From assembly GCF_018139145.2 (NCBI RefSeq), contig NC_059471.1, forward strand, positions 205,797,494 to 205,861,493: a stretch of DNA of 64,000 bases, written 5' to 3'. Origin of the DNA: Gymnogyps californianus (Eukaryota > Chordata > Aves > Accipitriformes > Cathartidae). The notes beneath the pieces were generated by a model that saw only the letters and a program-made list of their open reading frames with translations, searched no databases and was not told where the DNA came from. Shown in pieces: positions 24,631 through 37,246 of this stretch (position 1 is the stretch's first letter; the number at the start of each line of letters is the position of its first letter). Both the position numbers and the translations under genes were made by a program.

Positions 24631-27600
24631 CAGCACAACTCCTGAAAACCAAAACCTTTGAAACTGATGCTGCTCCACTGCAAACTTGGAGAAATGTTTT
24701 TTTTACTCACATCCTTTCAAGATTTTAATGGAATTCTTTAAAGAGACAGAATGATTTTAATGTACAGACAGTAATTTCGTGTTGATAGTTGCAATAGGCT
24801 TTTAGATTTGAAAGGATGCAAGCCTTTTCTCTTGATCATCCAGCTAGAATTACTCTTTGGAGCTGCTGTAAGATTGGTTCATTCTGTGTTTCCATTTCTG
24901 CTTGCAGTCACTCTAATATCCCCCAGAATTGGCCTCAAGCAGCAAAGTGAAAGAAGCACAACCATGCTCAAACTGTGACAAATTAGGGAATAATTTGCTA
25001 TGTTAAGATAGCCATATATTTTAAGTAAGTTAGCAGTATCTTTTTTGTAAACTATTGTTTGTGGTTAAGCAAAAGTGCCTGTCAATGAGGTAGTTTCCTT
25101 CAAAGCTAATCTCATTAAGTCTGATCTGGCTTTTGTTCCTGAATAGGCGTCTTTTCTTTGCCTTGCAAAACTTCATATAGAGTCTCATGGTGTTAATTAT
25201 CATCTTGTAGTCAACCATTCAGCATCTAGCATTTGTTTTCATTGTAGTTTAGGAATTCACACACACAAAACTTGGAACTGTGCTATGCTGAAGGTGTTGA
25301 ATCAAGCCTTAAAGTTCTTAAATGTATGATCACCAGAAAGATAAACCTAAGTGCAGACTTGTATTTTTGATAACTACAGCAAAGCAATGTTCATTTTAGG
25401 AAGAATCTGCTGTCAGCAGTCTAGGTCTGTGTGCAGTACAGGATATTTGTAATTATGTCACTGGCACTTTGAAAAACAGAATATAACCTCTAAATAGCTG
25501 TGCTCATGTTGTAGGCAAACTGTTAGCAACGAGTAGAAAACTTCAAAAGAGGAAAGATCTGTGAAGAACATTTAACATATAAGAAGGGACTTTATTAGCA
25601 ATGTCTCCCTATGTCAAATGAAGCGATATAGGTAGTTCTCTTCAAAACTCACATAGTTCTGAGCTCAAAGACCCTACAGGATAGAAACTTCCAAGTGAAG
25701 ACGAAGGACCACTGGGACTGGTCCTCAGCCAAGCAGAATGCATGTCATTCGTGTACATCCTGGTGCCTTGTATCTACTAAGAACAAACTGATTGAACTGG
25801 TAATTTTACCAAAATACTGAGAGACTCTAGCAAGTTTTGTTTTATAAAAACCTGTCAATTAGTTTTTATAGGAAACTAACCTTTACATAAGGCAATTTGA
25901 AATTTTCCAATTACTTTTTATTAAATTAATTTTGACAGTTTCTAAACTTTTACTATGTTAAACTTCCTGCCTCCACCTCTTAGGAAATGAGACAGCAGAA
26001 GGCATGTTTGGAGAGGCCAGGACAAAGAGACCAGACTACCGCACACTGCCACCATGAACAGGCATTCAAAGTGCAGAAAGTTTTAAAATGTTGACATACG
26101 ATTTCTGTATTCTCCATACAAAAACTTTTTGGTTGAACTTCTGCGGCTGCATTGCCATGAGTAGTTGTAGTCTTTTATGTGAAATAGGAATGAAATAATT
26201 ACAAAGTAGACCTTGAATGAATAATAAAATACTTGTTAAATTTGCTGCATTATTTTTTTTATTTCAGCTAACCTGTCCTAGAAACAAGAATCGGGAAAGT
26301 ATAACTAAGAAGCCTTCTTCTGAACTGCTACTTGTATATAACTGTAATTGAAATAAATCTCCACCATGGGGACTACTCTATGCGGTCTGGAGAACGAGGA
26401 TGCAGCTGTGCATTTCAAAGAGTCTTGCTATACATCAAGATTCCTTCCATATCAGATGAATGCAAAGCCAAGGTTAATTTTGCTGTTAGAAGATAGAATA
26501 ATAAAAAGCTTGCATATCTGGCTTCATCTTTAATCTAAAAGAAATTACACTCATGCTTTTGAAACTGAAAGCTGTAAAATATTTGTGAAAACAGATAAAC
26601 AATAAGCAAGACCTGGGACACAATCCTGACTTAACTGAAACCAAGGGTGAAAATACCAGACTTTTTTGCTGTCAAGATACAGCCCTAGGAGCACAGTTCA
26701 CCTACAACATGCCACAAGGGTGTTCTTATTTGCACCAGTGGAGTCACTGGTATTCTCTGGAGGAAGAATTATGCTGATTACAGATAGGGATGATAATATT
26801 TATTGTCCATACCGTGTTATTTTCTGGATCATACTTTGTTGAACGCTAAATACATGGAACAAAATTAGCACTAGGAAACATTTATATTTCAGCATCTCAA
26901 TCCTAGCCATGCTTTAGCTAAATAGGAGTTTTACAAATGAGCAGAATGAATATGATCATGATGCAATGTCCTTTCCAAAACTGAGCAAGCAGCAGTTTGA
27001 AACAGCACATGGGCAATGCAGTTCCCGTTGGTCTCATGCACCTGTGACCAATTCCCCAATGCTTACAAGTCAGATTTCTTAAATTATTACTTTGACTTCT
27101 TAAGTACATCCTACCACTTTGCAGATGCAAATCTATTTGTATACCTTTTAGTAAAGTGTAAATTGTTCAAGAGAAAGGAATACTGCATCTTTAATACCAT
27201 CATCAGTTGTAAAACTGACACTTCATATTAACATAGGTCGTTTGGGACCTACTTTGTAATCCAGCAATCAAAATCACTTTACATCCAGAGTACTGTGATG
27301 ATGACATTCTCATAATTCCATTTGAACATGCTTTTGGTTTCACTGTCAGTTCTTATAACCAACAAATCCGTTTTGTCATGGCGAGTAACTTTTTCCGCGG
27401 TGATGAACAATATAAAATTATTTGACGTTGGTCTGCTAAATTTCCTCTCCTTTTTTTATGTATCATCTCTTATTAAAAAAAAAGGGTTACATTCATTTAG
27501 TAATATAAGTTCTTAGACCTTTATGCTGTTGCTTGGGGTAGCAATAGATGCAAGGAAAACAACAACCTGTACCGTTTGGAAATTACTTTGAGAAATTGCC

Positions 27601-29447
27601 TTCCTATAACTCAATTGCTTATACTCTAGGTTAAGGAGTAGTTTGATAATATGTAATAATTAGTAATTTCCCAATACTCTTATTTACTAAGTGAAGGCAG
27701 GCATGTCTTACTGATGTAAAGGGCAGTAACTGGTGAACAGAAATATTGAAAGACATGGCAAACTGAGCTCAAGGAAGATTTGAAACTAGAGCGTAATTTT
27801 CTGAATTTATAGTCCCAATCCCTTTACCCATACAAAAAAACCCCTTTATACTTATATAATACTTCAGAACACTATGTATTTAATGCTATTGGAGTGCTAC
27901 ATGTATATACATACGCACACATATGTATATATCTTTTTAAAACACCATAACCAAAATGTGAATTTTTTTAGACTAGAGATGAGCAAAAATGGGAAAAATT
28001 GTTAGAAGCAAAATTTTTGTTGGGAAAATACTGTCTGAAAAAATTGGAGTAACAATTATCTGAAAAATTTCCTTCTATTTTTTAAGACTGTAACTGTGTA
28101 GGTCTTCAGCCAACAAACACCGACAAGAAAATTCTGCTTAGCTGTAGACTATGCCATAGACCCCCTCAGGTGATAATGCATTCAGTTCTATACACCTAAT
28201 ATTTTTTTTTGTGTTCCATGAGTATCAAATTTAGGAAACCCTGATGGCCTTAGTATTTTTCTGCAAGAATGGTATTTTCAAAGTTACACATTATGAGTCT
28301 GTATAATGCTGTTTGACAAATCTTTCCTATTGCTGATACTTTAATGCATATCTGTGCTGTATACCTGCAGTGATATTCCAGAGGAAAGGTAGCCTGTGAA
28401 TATGTATGGAAATGCTTGTCTGTGACCCTTAGAGAAAGGTATTCATAAGTCTGCACCAAAAAAACACCCTTATTTTATGAAGGTTAATAATGCATTATGC
28501 TAATACACTTGCTATTTACATGTTTCACAGCTGTTTGTGGACTTTGCTTTTTGGTTCTTTTCCAATTTGTCTAACTCTCTGGCAGCAAAAAAAATTACAG
28601 TGCATAAGACAGCTGCTGGATTTGAAAGGAACTTGGGAAATTCATGATACTGTGGTCAGAGGAGAAAATAACATGGGAGATTTTGAGGGAAGGAACTTTT
28701 GTCCTTCCAGTAAAAGGTGGAACTCTAATTGTTCAGATTTCACTTTTAATAAGAGCTTATCACTGGCTTATCTCGTTCTTGCTACTGGCATTTCTGTGTC
28801 ACATCACCAGTCTTGGACTACCACACTAACTGAAGGACAAATATAACATAATTGCTGTAAAAAGAATGTTTTCTTTTACTGCTTTCTTTAGAAGAATATA
28901 AAACCAAATTTCTATTACAGATTTTATAACTAGAGAAATATTATAGCATTATGATTCCCAACAGCTTTGTGTCTGCTGTTTGACTAATGTCTGCCAACAC
29001 AGGCCTCTGAACAGAGTTTGTTGTAAACTGTATTTACAATAGAGTTCAATATAAAATATAAGAGAGGATAAGGAGAATTTATAAAGGCAAAAATGTTAAA
29101 TCCAGGAGAATGAGTTCTCCTAATGACAACTGCGGAGCTCCAGTTACAGCTGTAACAACTGGTGCATATCAAGTCTTGTAATTCTTTTCATTAATAGGAA
29201 ATTCCTGATCTGATGTTCCCTTTTCTAGCTTCTGTATCTAATTGCCATGGTTATCAGTAGAGTCACGCTGTCACTTACACTCTAAGAGTTTTCATAAGGA
29301 GAAAGGAGTTAAAGGATTTGCCTAAAATTGGAAAAAGGAAAAAGTATCCAGTTATTTGAGCAGGTCTTCTCCTCCATTTCTCAGTTTTGCAAAATAATGT
29401 AACAGCAGAAAGCTAGGTAAGTTCTCTCCACCAGGGAGAAGAAATAA

Positions 29448-29490
29448 GGGGGGGGGGGGGGGGGGAAGAGAGGAAAAAAAAAGAGGAAAA
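29448..29490. repeat. 18-G homopolymer followed by purine tract
   Basis: Eighteen consecutive G (29448-29465) lead into AAGAGAGGAAAAAAAAAGAGG. The purine bias continues less strictly to about 29560. Run length in such tracts is often unreliable in assemblies. Confidence 0.9.
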
Positions 29491-29679
29491 GAACCAGAGA
29501 AGCAGAGAGACATAGCTGAAGAAAGGAAAGACAAAGAAAGAAGAAAACAATTTCCCTTCTTTTGCTTTTAGGCAGTTGTTCTGGATGATGCGGTAATCTT
29601 CATCAGTCTTTGGAAACACTTTATGCTCCTTTTTGGCTACTTGGAGCTATTGAGCACAGCTGATGAGTGACAGCAGAGA

Positions 29680-29721
29680 CAGGTGACAGCTAACAGGTAA
29701 GAGCTGACAGGTAACAGCTAA
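29680..29721 (+). repeat. Three imperfect copies of a 14-bp unit
   Basis: CAGGTGACAGCTAA, CAGGTAAGAGCTGA and CAGGTAACAGCTAA follow one another directly. Each copy contains CAG|GT, i.e. a donor-like or E-box-like core on the plus strand. Confidence 0.85.
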
Positions 29722-30034
29722 CTCATGAGAAAAAAATTTTCCAAGGAGCTACGACTTACAAAATAGTATTGCACTCTGCTTTTGTACTAATGCATCATTT
29801 GATTTGTCTCCAAGCTGTGTTGGTAGAAATGCCTCTGCGAAACTGTTTCCAGTGCGGAAGCAGTAGTCTTTTGTAATTCTTATATGATCATTAAAAACTG
29901 AAATCTTCCTGTCGCACAGGGTCGTGCAGGTCCTTCACATTCTTAAGGTGGAAAAACATTCCTGTAGAATGAAAATCATCCTTTTTCATGGAGACTTCCT
30001 GCTTGAAGCCCCTTTCTTGCTATTGTTAGGTAGG

Positions 30035-30140
30035 GATGAGCATACCTAGCAGCTAGAGCAAAAGCTTGTGAATCAGGCTCCTTGGGTCTAGTTCTTGCTC
30101 TGCTTTGAGTCACGTCGCTTGCGCTCCTCACAGAACTGTG
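30035..30140 (+). mobile_element. Possible ancient amniote MIR-like SINE
   Basis: The plus-strand order AGCAGCTAGAGCAAAAGC, TCAGGCTCCTTGGGTCTAGT, TCTTGCTCTGCTTTGAGTCA resembles the body of tRNA-derived MIR-type SINEs (AGTTAGAGC, GGACTCCTGGGTTCTA, TGGCTCTGCCACTGA). Diverged; identification is from memory. Confidence 0.5.
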
Positions 30141-31911
30141 CTGTGATGCATAACTTGCTCAACTCCCTGACAGGGAAGCAGGAGGCTTTGATGAGGTCCT
30201 GGTGAGTGCTGACTGCGGTGAGATCGTCTGATAAAAGGACCTCTAGAAATTCAGAGCTATAGCAGTACGAAAATGAACTGTTTAGTAACAAGAGTCTCAC
30301 TGTGAGAGAAACAAAAATCTAGCACTATCTCTTTCTTTTGAGTTTTCCAGGTCATGATTGTTCGCTTCTTTGCGCTATTTTTAGAAGATGAACCTCCTTT
30401 TTTTCCAGTCTTGCCAGGAGATAAGACAAACTTGCTTTGAGGTAAGAAGTACTTAAAAAAGCCCAAAGTAGCTGAACTTTTCCTGCACACTTTAAGGGTA
30501 TGTCTTTACTGATGATAACTAACCTGACACAGCCATATGGTAGGAAACTGTGTATTATCTTGCAACTCTCCCTCCTATATACTCAATTTAGATGACAATT
30601 TCTTGACTCAGTAATGGATTTCCTGCCTGTTGTTTCTCTCTTCAGGAAACACTATCACTATGTAGAGAATAAAAGCAATCAAAGGCTTGACAAATTGAAT
30701 TTGCTAAAATGTGTGCTTATGGCATTCATGAAACAAAAATGTCAGAGAGAATAGACATGTTTGGAGGCAGTTATTTATGACCAAGGAATACGAATGAATG
30801 CAGAAGAGATCTAGTTGGGTACTGTGGAATCAAGGCTTAGAGAAAGTGTTCAAAGGATACCAGCATCAGAAGAGAACAAATGAAAGCTTTCAGGATTAGC
30901 TGGAAGATCAGGACACTGCTGGAAATCTGGGAGGAGCAGTTACTGCAGTCTTGCTTTTCATCCCTCACTTTCTTGTTTTGGGCCTAGCAGCTTCATGATT
31001 TTTAATTCTTATTTTGTCTAGGTATCTGGCTGAAAAAGGCTTGTATACAATTTCCAGTTGCCTCTTGGACAGAACTCAAATGCCATTAAACCATTTAAAC
31101 ACAGGCTTTAGCATAACTCCAACCTGTGAGTTATGAGCTATACCCCTGGTGTAGCATATGCTCCTGAACACAGTAGATTGTATCAGTAAAAGACTGGAGT
31201 TCATGTTGGTCAAGGAAGTATGCAGAAAACTCGTAGAAGGCACCCATGAATAATAATGAATCACTTCATTCTTTTATTGAATGGTATAATATATCTTTTG
31301 GTGTAATATATCATCTTTCATCGTGTAAGCCAATTTTTGTAGTTGACATCAGATCTATATTGTCACAGTTTTATGAAGGGCAAACATGGATTGAGCTTAT
31401 TTGCTTTCATTAATATTTAGGGCAGTTCTGTAAATACAGAACTCTTCATATTGGGGATCAAGATGAAAGAAGATACTGTATAAATACGTATCTCATATAT
31501 ACATATGGCATGTATAACTTTTTCTTAATTGTCTTACAAAGGTATTTGTTTCAATACAGAAAGTGTGTAATCTGCGCTTTTCCACTCTTGGCTTGATGGC
31601 TTTAACGACAGAAGATGGTTCTGACTCTGCTGAATGGAAAGCGCAGATTTTTGCTAAAATACTTCACCTCTAGAAACTACCCATATGGGAAGCAATTATT
31701 TGCAAAGGATTTTCCTTTCCTTAAAGCAGTATATGAAGTCAAGAGTGTTTTCAGTAGAGGTGCTGAACTAGATAAAACCCTTGTTAACTATGGAATTGTT
31801 TCTTTTCCCTTTAATTTCTCTTTATAGTCCCAAATCCCAGCACTTTGGGGCATAGAATTTCAGCTCTGGCAAATCTTTTTATTTATTTGTCACTCTAGGC
31901 CTTAATGCACA

Positions 31912-31914
31912 AGG

Positions 31915-31948
<34 letters not shown>

Positions 31949-32020
31949 GAACGAGAAAGAGAAAGAGAAAGAGAAAGAGAAAGAGAAAGAGAAAGAGAAA
32001 GAGAAAGAAAAAGAGGAGAG
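31912..32020. repeat. (GAAAGA)n hexanucleotide microsatellite
   Basis: About 17 copies of a GAAAGA unit with few interruptions, one of them GAACGA, ending in AAAAAGAGGAGAGA. It is a pure polypurine tract on the plus strand. Open frames across it on both strands (Lys-Glu and Phe-Ser repeats) are products of the repeat, not genes. Confidence 0.97.
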
Positions 32021-33782
32021 ATGTCTGAAAATTATTTCCAAACTTTGCTCAAAGCTAGTCCTACTTCTTTCAAACCTTTTTGGTCTACTCCACACTGTAC
32101 CCTGATCCATACTTCAAAGAGCTTTAAAATTTCAAAAATTATAGCCTCTGTTTGTACATTGTCTTGAGTATCCAGTCCAATCAGGAATAACACCTGGAGC
32201 AGAGGAAGATGCTACATTAGTAAATAATATTTATTATATTAAAAAGTCAGCCAGTATCGGCTACATGGTGTTTGTAAATACACTGGAAAGCTTGGTTCCT
32301 ACGCCTAACAGTTTATAATTGAAGATCAAATACTTTTTATAGGGGGTCTAAAGTAAGTTCTCAAATCCATATTTAGGGGGAATAAGATACTTGGTATTGC
32401 TGAAAACAGCCAGCAATTTATTTAAGTACTTAGATTTAAACTTGTGATCTTAATTTTAGGCACCTATTAAATAAATAAATAAAAAAACCAAATGAACCCC
32501 CCCCGAAAAGTCTGGACTATGGAAAACGAGTTTTCTGGTGACAAGCTCTACTGAAAGATGTTCTACTAAATGTACCAGGGTGGCAGAAGACAGTAGCACT
32601 GGCCACAGTGGCAAAGAATTGAGGAATCTGAGATGCAGTTTAGAGACTAGATTAGAGTTAATTTAGAGTTGATGTAAAACGAGCCCTGGTGTTCCTCCAG
32701 CGTATCCATCCTGGTGGTATGGGAAATACCAAAGCCAAACAGGAGATGCTGATGCTGTAACTAAAGTATAAGGGCTAAGGCAAGTAAGAGTGGCACCAAC
32801 CCACTGTTTGGGACAATAACGTATTTCCTTCAGACTATCCCTTTGCATGCTGGAGAAATTTGTACATTCCAGATCATGGATTATGATAGTTTATGTTTAT
32901 CTCTATGTCTCTGGGCCCAACTAATATTAATGGGCTAATCTGGATCAGCTGCAGTGCAATATTTTTTGTGTAATTTATAAAGTAATTTGATCCATAGGTT
33001 AAAGTAATTTATAAAATGAATTGAAAGGTGGCATGTGTGAGTAACAACTACTATGAAAAACCTTTCGGTAAAAAAATAAACTTTTGAAGATTTGATCTTA
33101 ACAAGCGCAAAAGCTCTGGACAACTTAGAATAATATTTTTAGCTAAAATGTTCTTTACAATAAGGAGTAAATAAATTTAACCCCTTTTACCCTTGTTCTG
33201 AAAAATATGTGGTATATCCCCCAACAACATGAGAAATAAAATCAAGATGGGAAACCTGATGGTTCAGTACTGTTTTGCATAGATCTTCAAATAGTACTAA
33301 GTCCTATGGGTTTCCTTCTAACTACCAGTGACAATGTGAAAACTTGTCAAAGTCATTTTTATAAAAACAAATAAATTTGAAATTTCTTTAATAAACTTCA
33401 CTTTAAAGTGAAAGTAAGTGAAACAATTTTTTATTGATAAATTCACATCCTCCTATTGGTTAACTATGAAGAAAAATAGCACAGCAAAATGTCGTGGCAC
33501 ATATACTGTTCTTCACTAAAGATTTAACAGTCAAAATGAGGAGAGCAAAAATATAAGGAAAAAAACCTATGAAAGTCTAACTTCATAATCTAGGCAAGAT
33601 CTAGGAAAATATATAAGTGTAGAATTTTTGAATAATTTGTAATGGCCTCTATTAACTGGGATTATAGTTTATTTCCTTAAATTACAAAAGATAATTATGG
33701 AAAATTATGTCAGCAGTGACACATTCATAGGCAAAACTTAAAATATTAAATGGTCAACAGGGTGAACAGGGCTTTCACTTAC

Positions 33783-33972
33783 GCCTACTTTCATAAATAG
33801 CTCTTGATTTCTCATACAGCTCATACGGGTCAGGTTTTCGTGGATCAAAGGCCTCTGTTGAATCGGGAAATGAACTCCTGTGAAGAGTGGGTGGATAGGG
33901 AATATTCTGTGGCATAGCTGGAGCAGACAGGCTTGTTTGAGGGCTGCCTTGATTCTCCCATCGTTCCATCAT
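33783..33972 (-). CDS. MAGI2: MAGI2 coding exon, proline/serine-rich PDZ2-PDZ3 linker
   Basis: This 190-nt minus-strand exon encodes 63 full codons plus one base. It starts MMERWENQGSPQTS, runs through FPDSTEAFDPRKPDPYELYE and ends IYESR. The sequence is nearly identical to vertebrate MAGI2 between PDZ2 and PDZ3 as I recall it. Conservative differences from human include MME for IMD and IPYPP for IPFPP. The acceptor is TTTTATTCCAG, entered in phase 0. The donor is C|GTAAGT, leaving in phase 1. The segment is low-complexity linker with no catalytic motif. The Tyr/Pro-rich KPDPYELYEK stretch is strongly retained, suggesting a binding or phosphorylation site, which is inference. The frame stays open beyond both splice sites, so the boundaries rest on the splice consensus and the protein match. 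Confidence 0.97.
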
Positions 33973-36116
33973 CTGGAATAAAACCATACAGAGAATAAAG
34001 ATGAAGTTTTGCAAACACTGTGACTTCCACAATGAGACCAAAGACAGTGATTTCAGTCGAAGATATTTTGTAGAATTAGCAAATCCATTTGCTGCCTTTT
34101 GAGATGAAAGGTGTGTGTTGTGCTGTTTATAAAATGACTTGGTTAAATTTACTTGTTAATTTGTTGCTCATGGGAAGATGTGATCTTTCTCAGATAATAT
34201 GATCCCGTGTGGATTAGGGGCCCAGCATTACCCCTGAAGCATGTTGAATGCCTCTCACAGAATGTGCTGAGCTATTGGAAATTATTCTGCTAAAGGTGGA
34301 ATCTGTGGGTCTGTGAAGATACAATTATCAGATTCATCAACATACATAACCGAAAGTAGCACTTAACAAAGAAGTGGCCAGACTGGGTAGCGACTGAATG
34401 ATCTTAATGCTGTATCTTTTGAGAATGCATGAAAATAGCTAGGTGCCCAGGGAGAAGTAGATTACTGTAACCATGAGCAGAATTTACAGCTTCAATTGAA
34501 AAAAAAGAAAAAAAAAAAAAACAAAGGGAAAATTATTACAGCAGGTATTTGAGCACCTAGTGATAGTTGAACATTCAATGATAAAATACAGAACATGGTG
34601 AGAGAAAAGTGGCCATTAGTCTGATAGAGTCTTTTTCATTTCTTACTGTTTCTTTCTTATATCAAAAATTACACTGGCATCATCCAACCAAACTCCCAAG
34701 CACAGGATAAGCTTTTCAACTCTTCCAGACCATTTACAGGAGAGAAGTACGCAGGAGTGTATTGTCTATGCATGAAAGCCACCTCAATCCATGTTTTCTC
34801 CAGGACTGCCCTTAGTGGTCTCACAAGTACATCAAGCCAGAAAGGAGATAATATGATAGACTGTGCAAAAGAAGACCTGGGGATCTGCATTTTGCTTTTT
34901 GAAGGAGTTGGCTACTAATTAAATTACATTAGCAAATACATTTGAAGAGGCTAAGTTAAACAAAACACGAATGTTTATTGGCTTTTCTTGTGACCCGTCC
35001 TGAAGCAAATGGTGGTAAAGCCTCCAGAACAGTGTGCTCTTGCACATAACCCAACAATCAGTTAATTACACAAAAAATGACTCTTGGAAACAAACTGAAC
35101 TGTAATTAAATACCACCAGCTTCTAGTGTTGTATCAGCAGGGCCTTATCAAAGATGATTGCAGGTTTACAGCAAGCTTGCTCTACAAATTCTGTGATTAT
35201 CATTTGCCTTCAGTTCCTTGGTTTCAGAAGGTGTTTGGCTCAGCAGGTAGTCTTTGCTCTCTATTCTGATGATTAACAGCATCAGGCTTTTTCCACGCCA
35301 AGTATGTGTGGACTACAGATGTTTTAGAGTCCTCCTGGTGAACATGCTGAGTAACTATCACTCTGCACATCCCAGGTGATCTGACACACTTAGCTTCATG
35401 CTTCAAAATAAACAGAATATGGATATTGGCCATTTTAAACTGTTGAGGACCTCATTCTTTATACAGAGTAGTGTTATTATTCAGGCTGTGCTTCCGTCAG
35501 AGTTTCAGCAGTAAGTAGGGTTGGTTCATTAGAAGCAATGGAGAAAAGAAAGATCTAGGTATCTCAGTCAATCATAGGATTACTCTCATGCACTAGTATG
35601 CATCCGGTATGATATTTGAGAAAAGAAAGCATTAGTGTTATGAAGCATTAATGATGAAGATATGGAATACAGTATTCAATATTTGGCAATGTTGTTCAAG
35701 AAAGACACATTTATTTTCAGTCAGGTACAAAAGATGGCAACTAGGATGGGATATGAGGGCACTATAGGTATGTAGATCCTGTGCAATACAGTGACATATG
35801 GAGATACCTGAGTTGTCATCGAAATAGCTTAGGTACAGGAAAGTACCTAGTGTATCTTCAGGTACCCTTTATAACAAGATAACTTTATCCTCTGTGTTGG
35901 GTAAATTAGCCTATGTGGCAAGTCACATGAATGTCACAATAATACTTCTGATAGCTCTTCTGGCTCTAAAGGAATTACCTTAGGTATATACAAACATATA
36001 TACAGTATATCATTGTATCATGAAAGTATAAATTATTCAGAGGTCTCCAGAAACAAACATGATTATGACCCCTATGTCTATATAGGAAAGGAGAATTGGG
36101 CTCAGTAGAAGTTCCT

Positions 36117-37246
36117 TGTGATTGTACTGGGTTTGTGTGGCAAGGTTTTGGTATTAGGGGGGCCACAGGCATGGCTTCCGTGAGAAGCTGCTAGAAGCTT
36201 CCCCCATGTCCGATAGAGCCAATGCCAGCCGGCTCCAAGACGGACCCGCCGCTGGCCAAGGCCGAGCCCATCAGCGATGGTGGTAGCACCTCTGGGATAA
36301 CATATTTAAGAAGCGGAAAAAGTTGCTGCACAACAGCAACTGCAGCCAGAGAGAGGAGTGAGAAGGTGTGAGAGAAACAACTCTGCAGACACCAAGGTCA
36401 GTGAAGAAGGAGGGGCAGGAGGTGCTCCAGGCACTGGAGCAGAGATTCCCCTGCAGCCCATGGGGAAGACCATGGTGAGGCAGGCTGTCCCCCTGCAGCC
36501 CATGGAGGTCCACGGTGGAGCAGATATCCACCTGCAGCCCACGCCGGAGCAGGTGGATGCCCGAAGGAGGCTGTGACCCCCTGGGAAGCCTGCGCTGAAG
36601 CAGGCTCCTGGCAGGACCTGTGGACCCATGGAGAGAGGACCCCACGCTGGAGCAGGTTTGCTGGCAGGACTTGTGACCCCATGGGGGACCCATGCTGGAA
36701 CAGTCTGTTCCTGAAGGACTGCACCCCGTGGAAGGGACCCATGCTGGAGCAGTTCATGAAGAACTGTAGCCTGTGGGAAGGACTCACGTTGGAGAAGTTC
36801 ATGGAGGACTGTCTCCCATGGGAGGGACCCCACGCTGGAGCAGGGGAAGAGTGTGAGCAGTCCTCCCCCTGAGGAGGAAGGAGCGGCAGAAACGACGTGT
36901 GATGAACTGACCCAAACCCCCATTCCCCGTCCCCCTGTGCCGCTCGGAGGGGAGGAGGTAGAGAACTCGGGAGTAAAGTTAAGTCCGGGAAGAAGGGGGG
37001 GTGGGGTGAAGGTGTTTTTAAGATTTGGTTTTATTTCTCATTATCCTACTCTGATTTGACTGGTAATAAATTATTTTTTTTTTCCCCAAGTCAAGTCTTT
37101 TTTGCCCGTGACGGTAATTGGTGAGTGATCTCTCCCCTAGCCTTTCGTTATATTTTCTCTCCCCTGTCCAGCTGAGGAGGGGGAGTGATAGCGTGGCTTT
37201 GGTGGTCACCTGGCATACAGCCAGGGTCAACCCACCACAATCACCA
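36117..37246 (+). mobile_element. Solo LTR of an avian endogenous retrovirus (ERVL-like)
   Basis: This ~1.1 kb block differs in base composition from the intron around it. It starts TGTGATTGTACTGGG and ends CCCACCACAATCACCA, with imperfect inverted termini. It carries a TATA-like ATATTTAA at 36302-36309 and a poly(A) signal AATAAA at 37065-37070, followed by a T-rich stretch, which is the order expected of U3, R and U5. I recognise the overall sequence as a repeat very common in songbird and related genomes. No gag, pol or env-like sequence adjoins it, so it is a solo LTR left after recombination. Exact ends are uncertain (36117 or 36123; 37239 or 37246) and no clean direct target duplication is visible. 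Open frames within it are not genes. It is antisense to MAGI2. Confidence 0.85.
36543..36845 (+). repeat. Degenerate ~48-bp tandem repeat within the LTR
   Basis: A core GCTGGAGCAG or close variant recurs at 36543, 36594, 36646, 36694, 36743, 36788 and 36834, with spacings of 51, 52, 48, 49, 45 and 46 bases. Related cores at 36433 and 36514 extend the series more loosely. Each unit also carries a version of GACCC(C)A(C/T)G. It lies between the TATA-like box and the poly(A) signal, so it would be in the transcribed R region. Confidence 0.75.

Larger units (their letters stand above)
23044..33782 (-). other. MAGI2: MAGI2 intron upstream of the 42-nt exon
   Basis: This 10,739-nt phase-1 intron runs from GTAAGT at 33782 to ATTCAG at 23044. 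It holds SINE-like fragments near 24570-24630 and 30035-30140, an 18-G run at 29448, a 14-bp tandem repeat at 29680 and a hexamer microsatellite at 31912. No exon recognised. Confidence 0.9.

Noticed and set aside
28490..28846. 118-residue plus-strand open frame
   Set aside because: No homology recognised, AT-rich intron composition, overlapping alternative frame. Taken as chance.
31895..32110. Lys-Glu and Phe-Ser repeat proteins on both strands
   Set aside because: Produced by the hexamer microsatellite.
33490..33530. GGCACATATACTG, reminiscent of U6 snRNA
   Set aside because: The match is about a dozen bases and the rest of U6 is absent.
35640..35810. Plus-strand stretch loosely resembling the CR1/L3 coding region in sense orientation
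   Set aside because: Similarity is too weak by eye to support. A repeat-library search would decide.
36306..36923. 205-residue open frame on the minus strand, the longest in the window
   Set aside because: It lies wholly within the LTR, on the opposite strand, and arises from the GC-rich tandem array. Overlapping frames there are also open and no protein family is recognisable.
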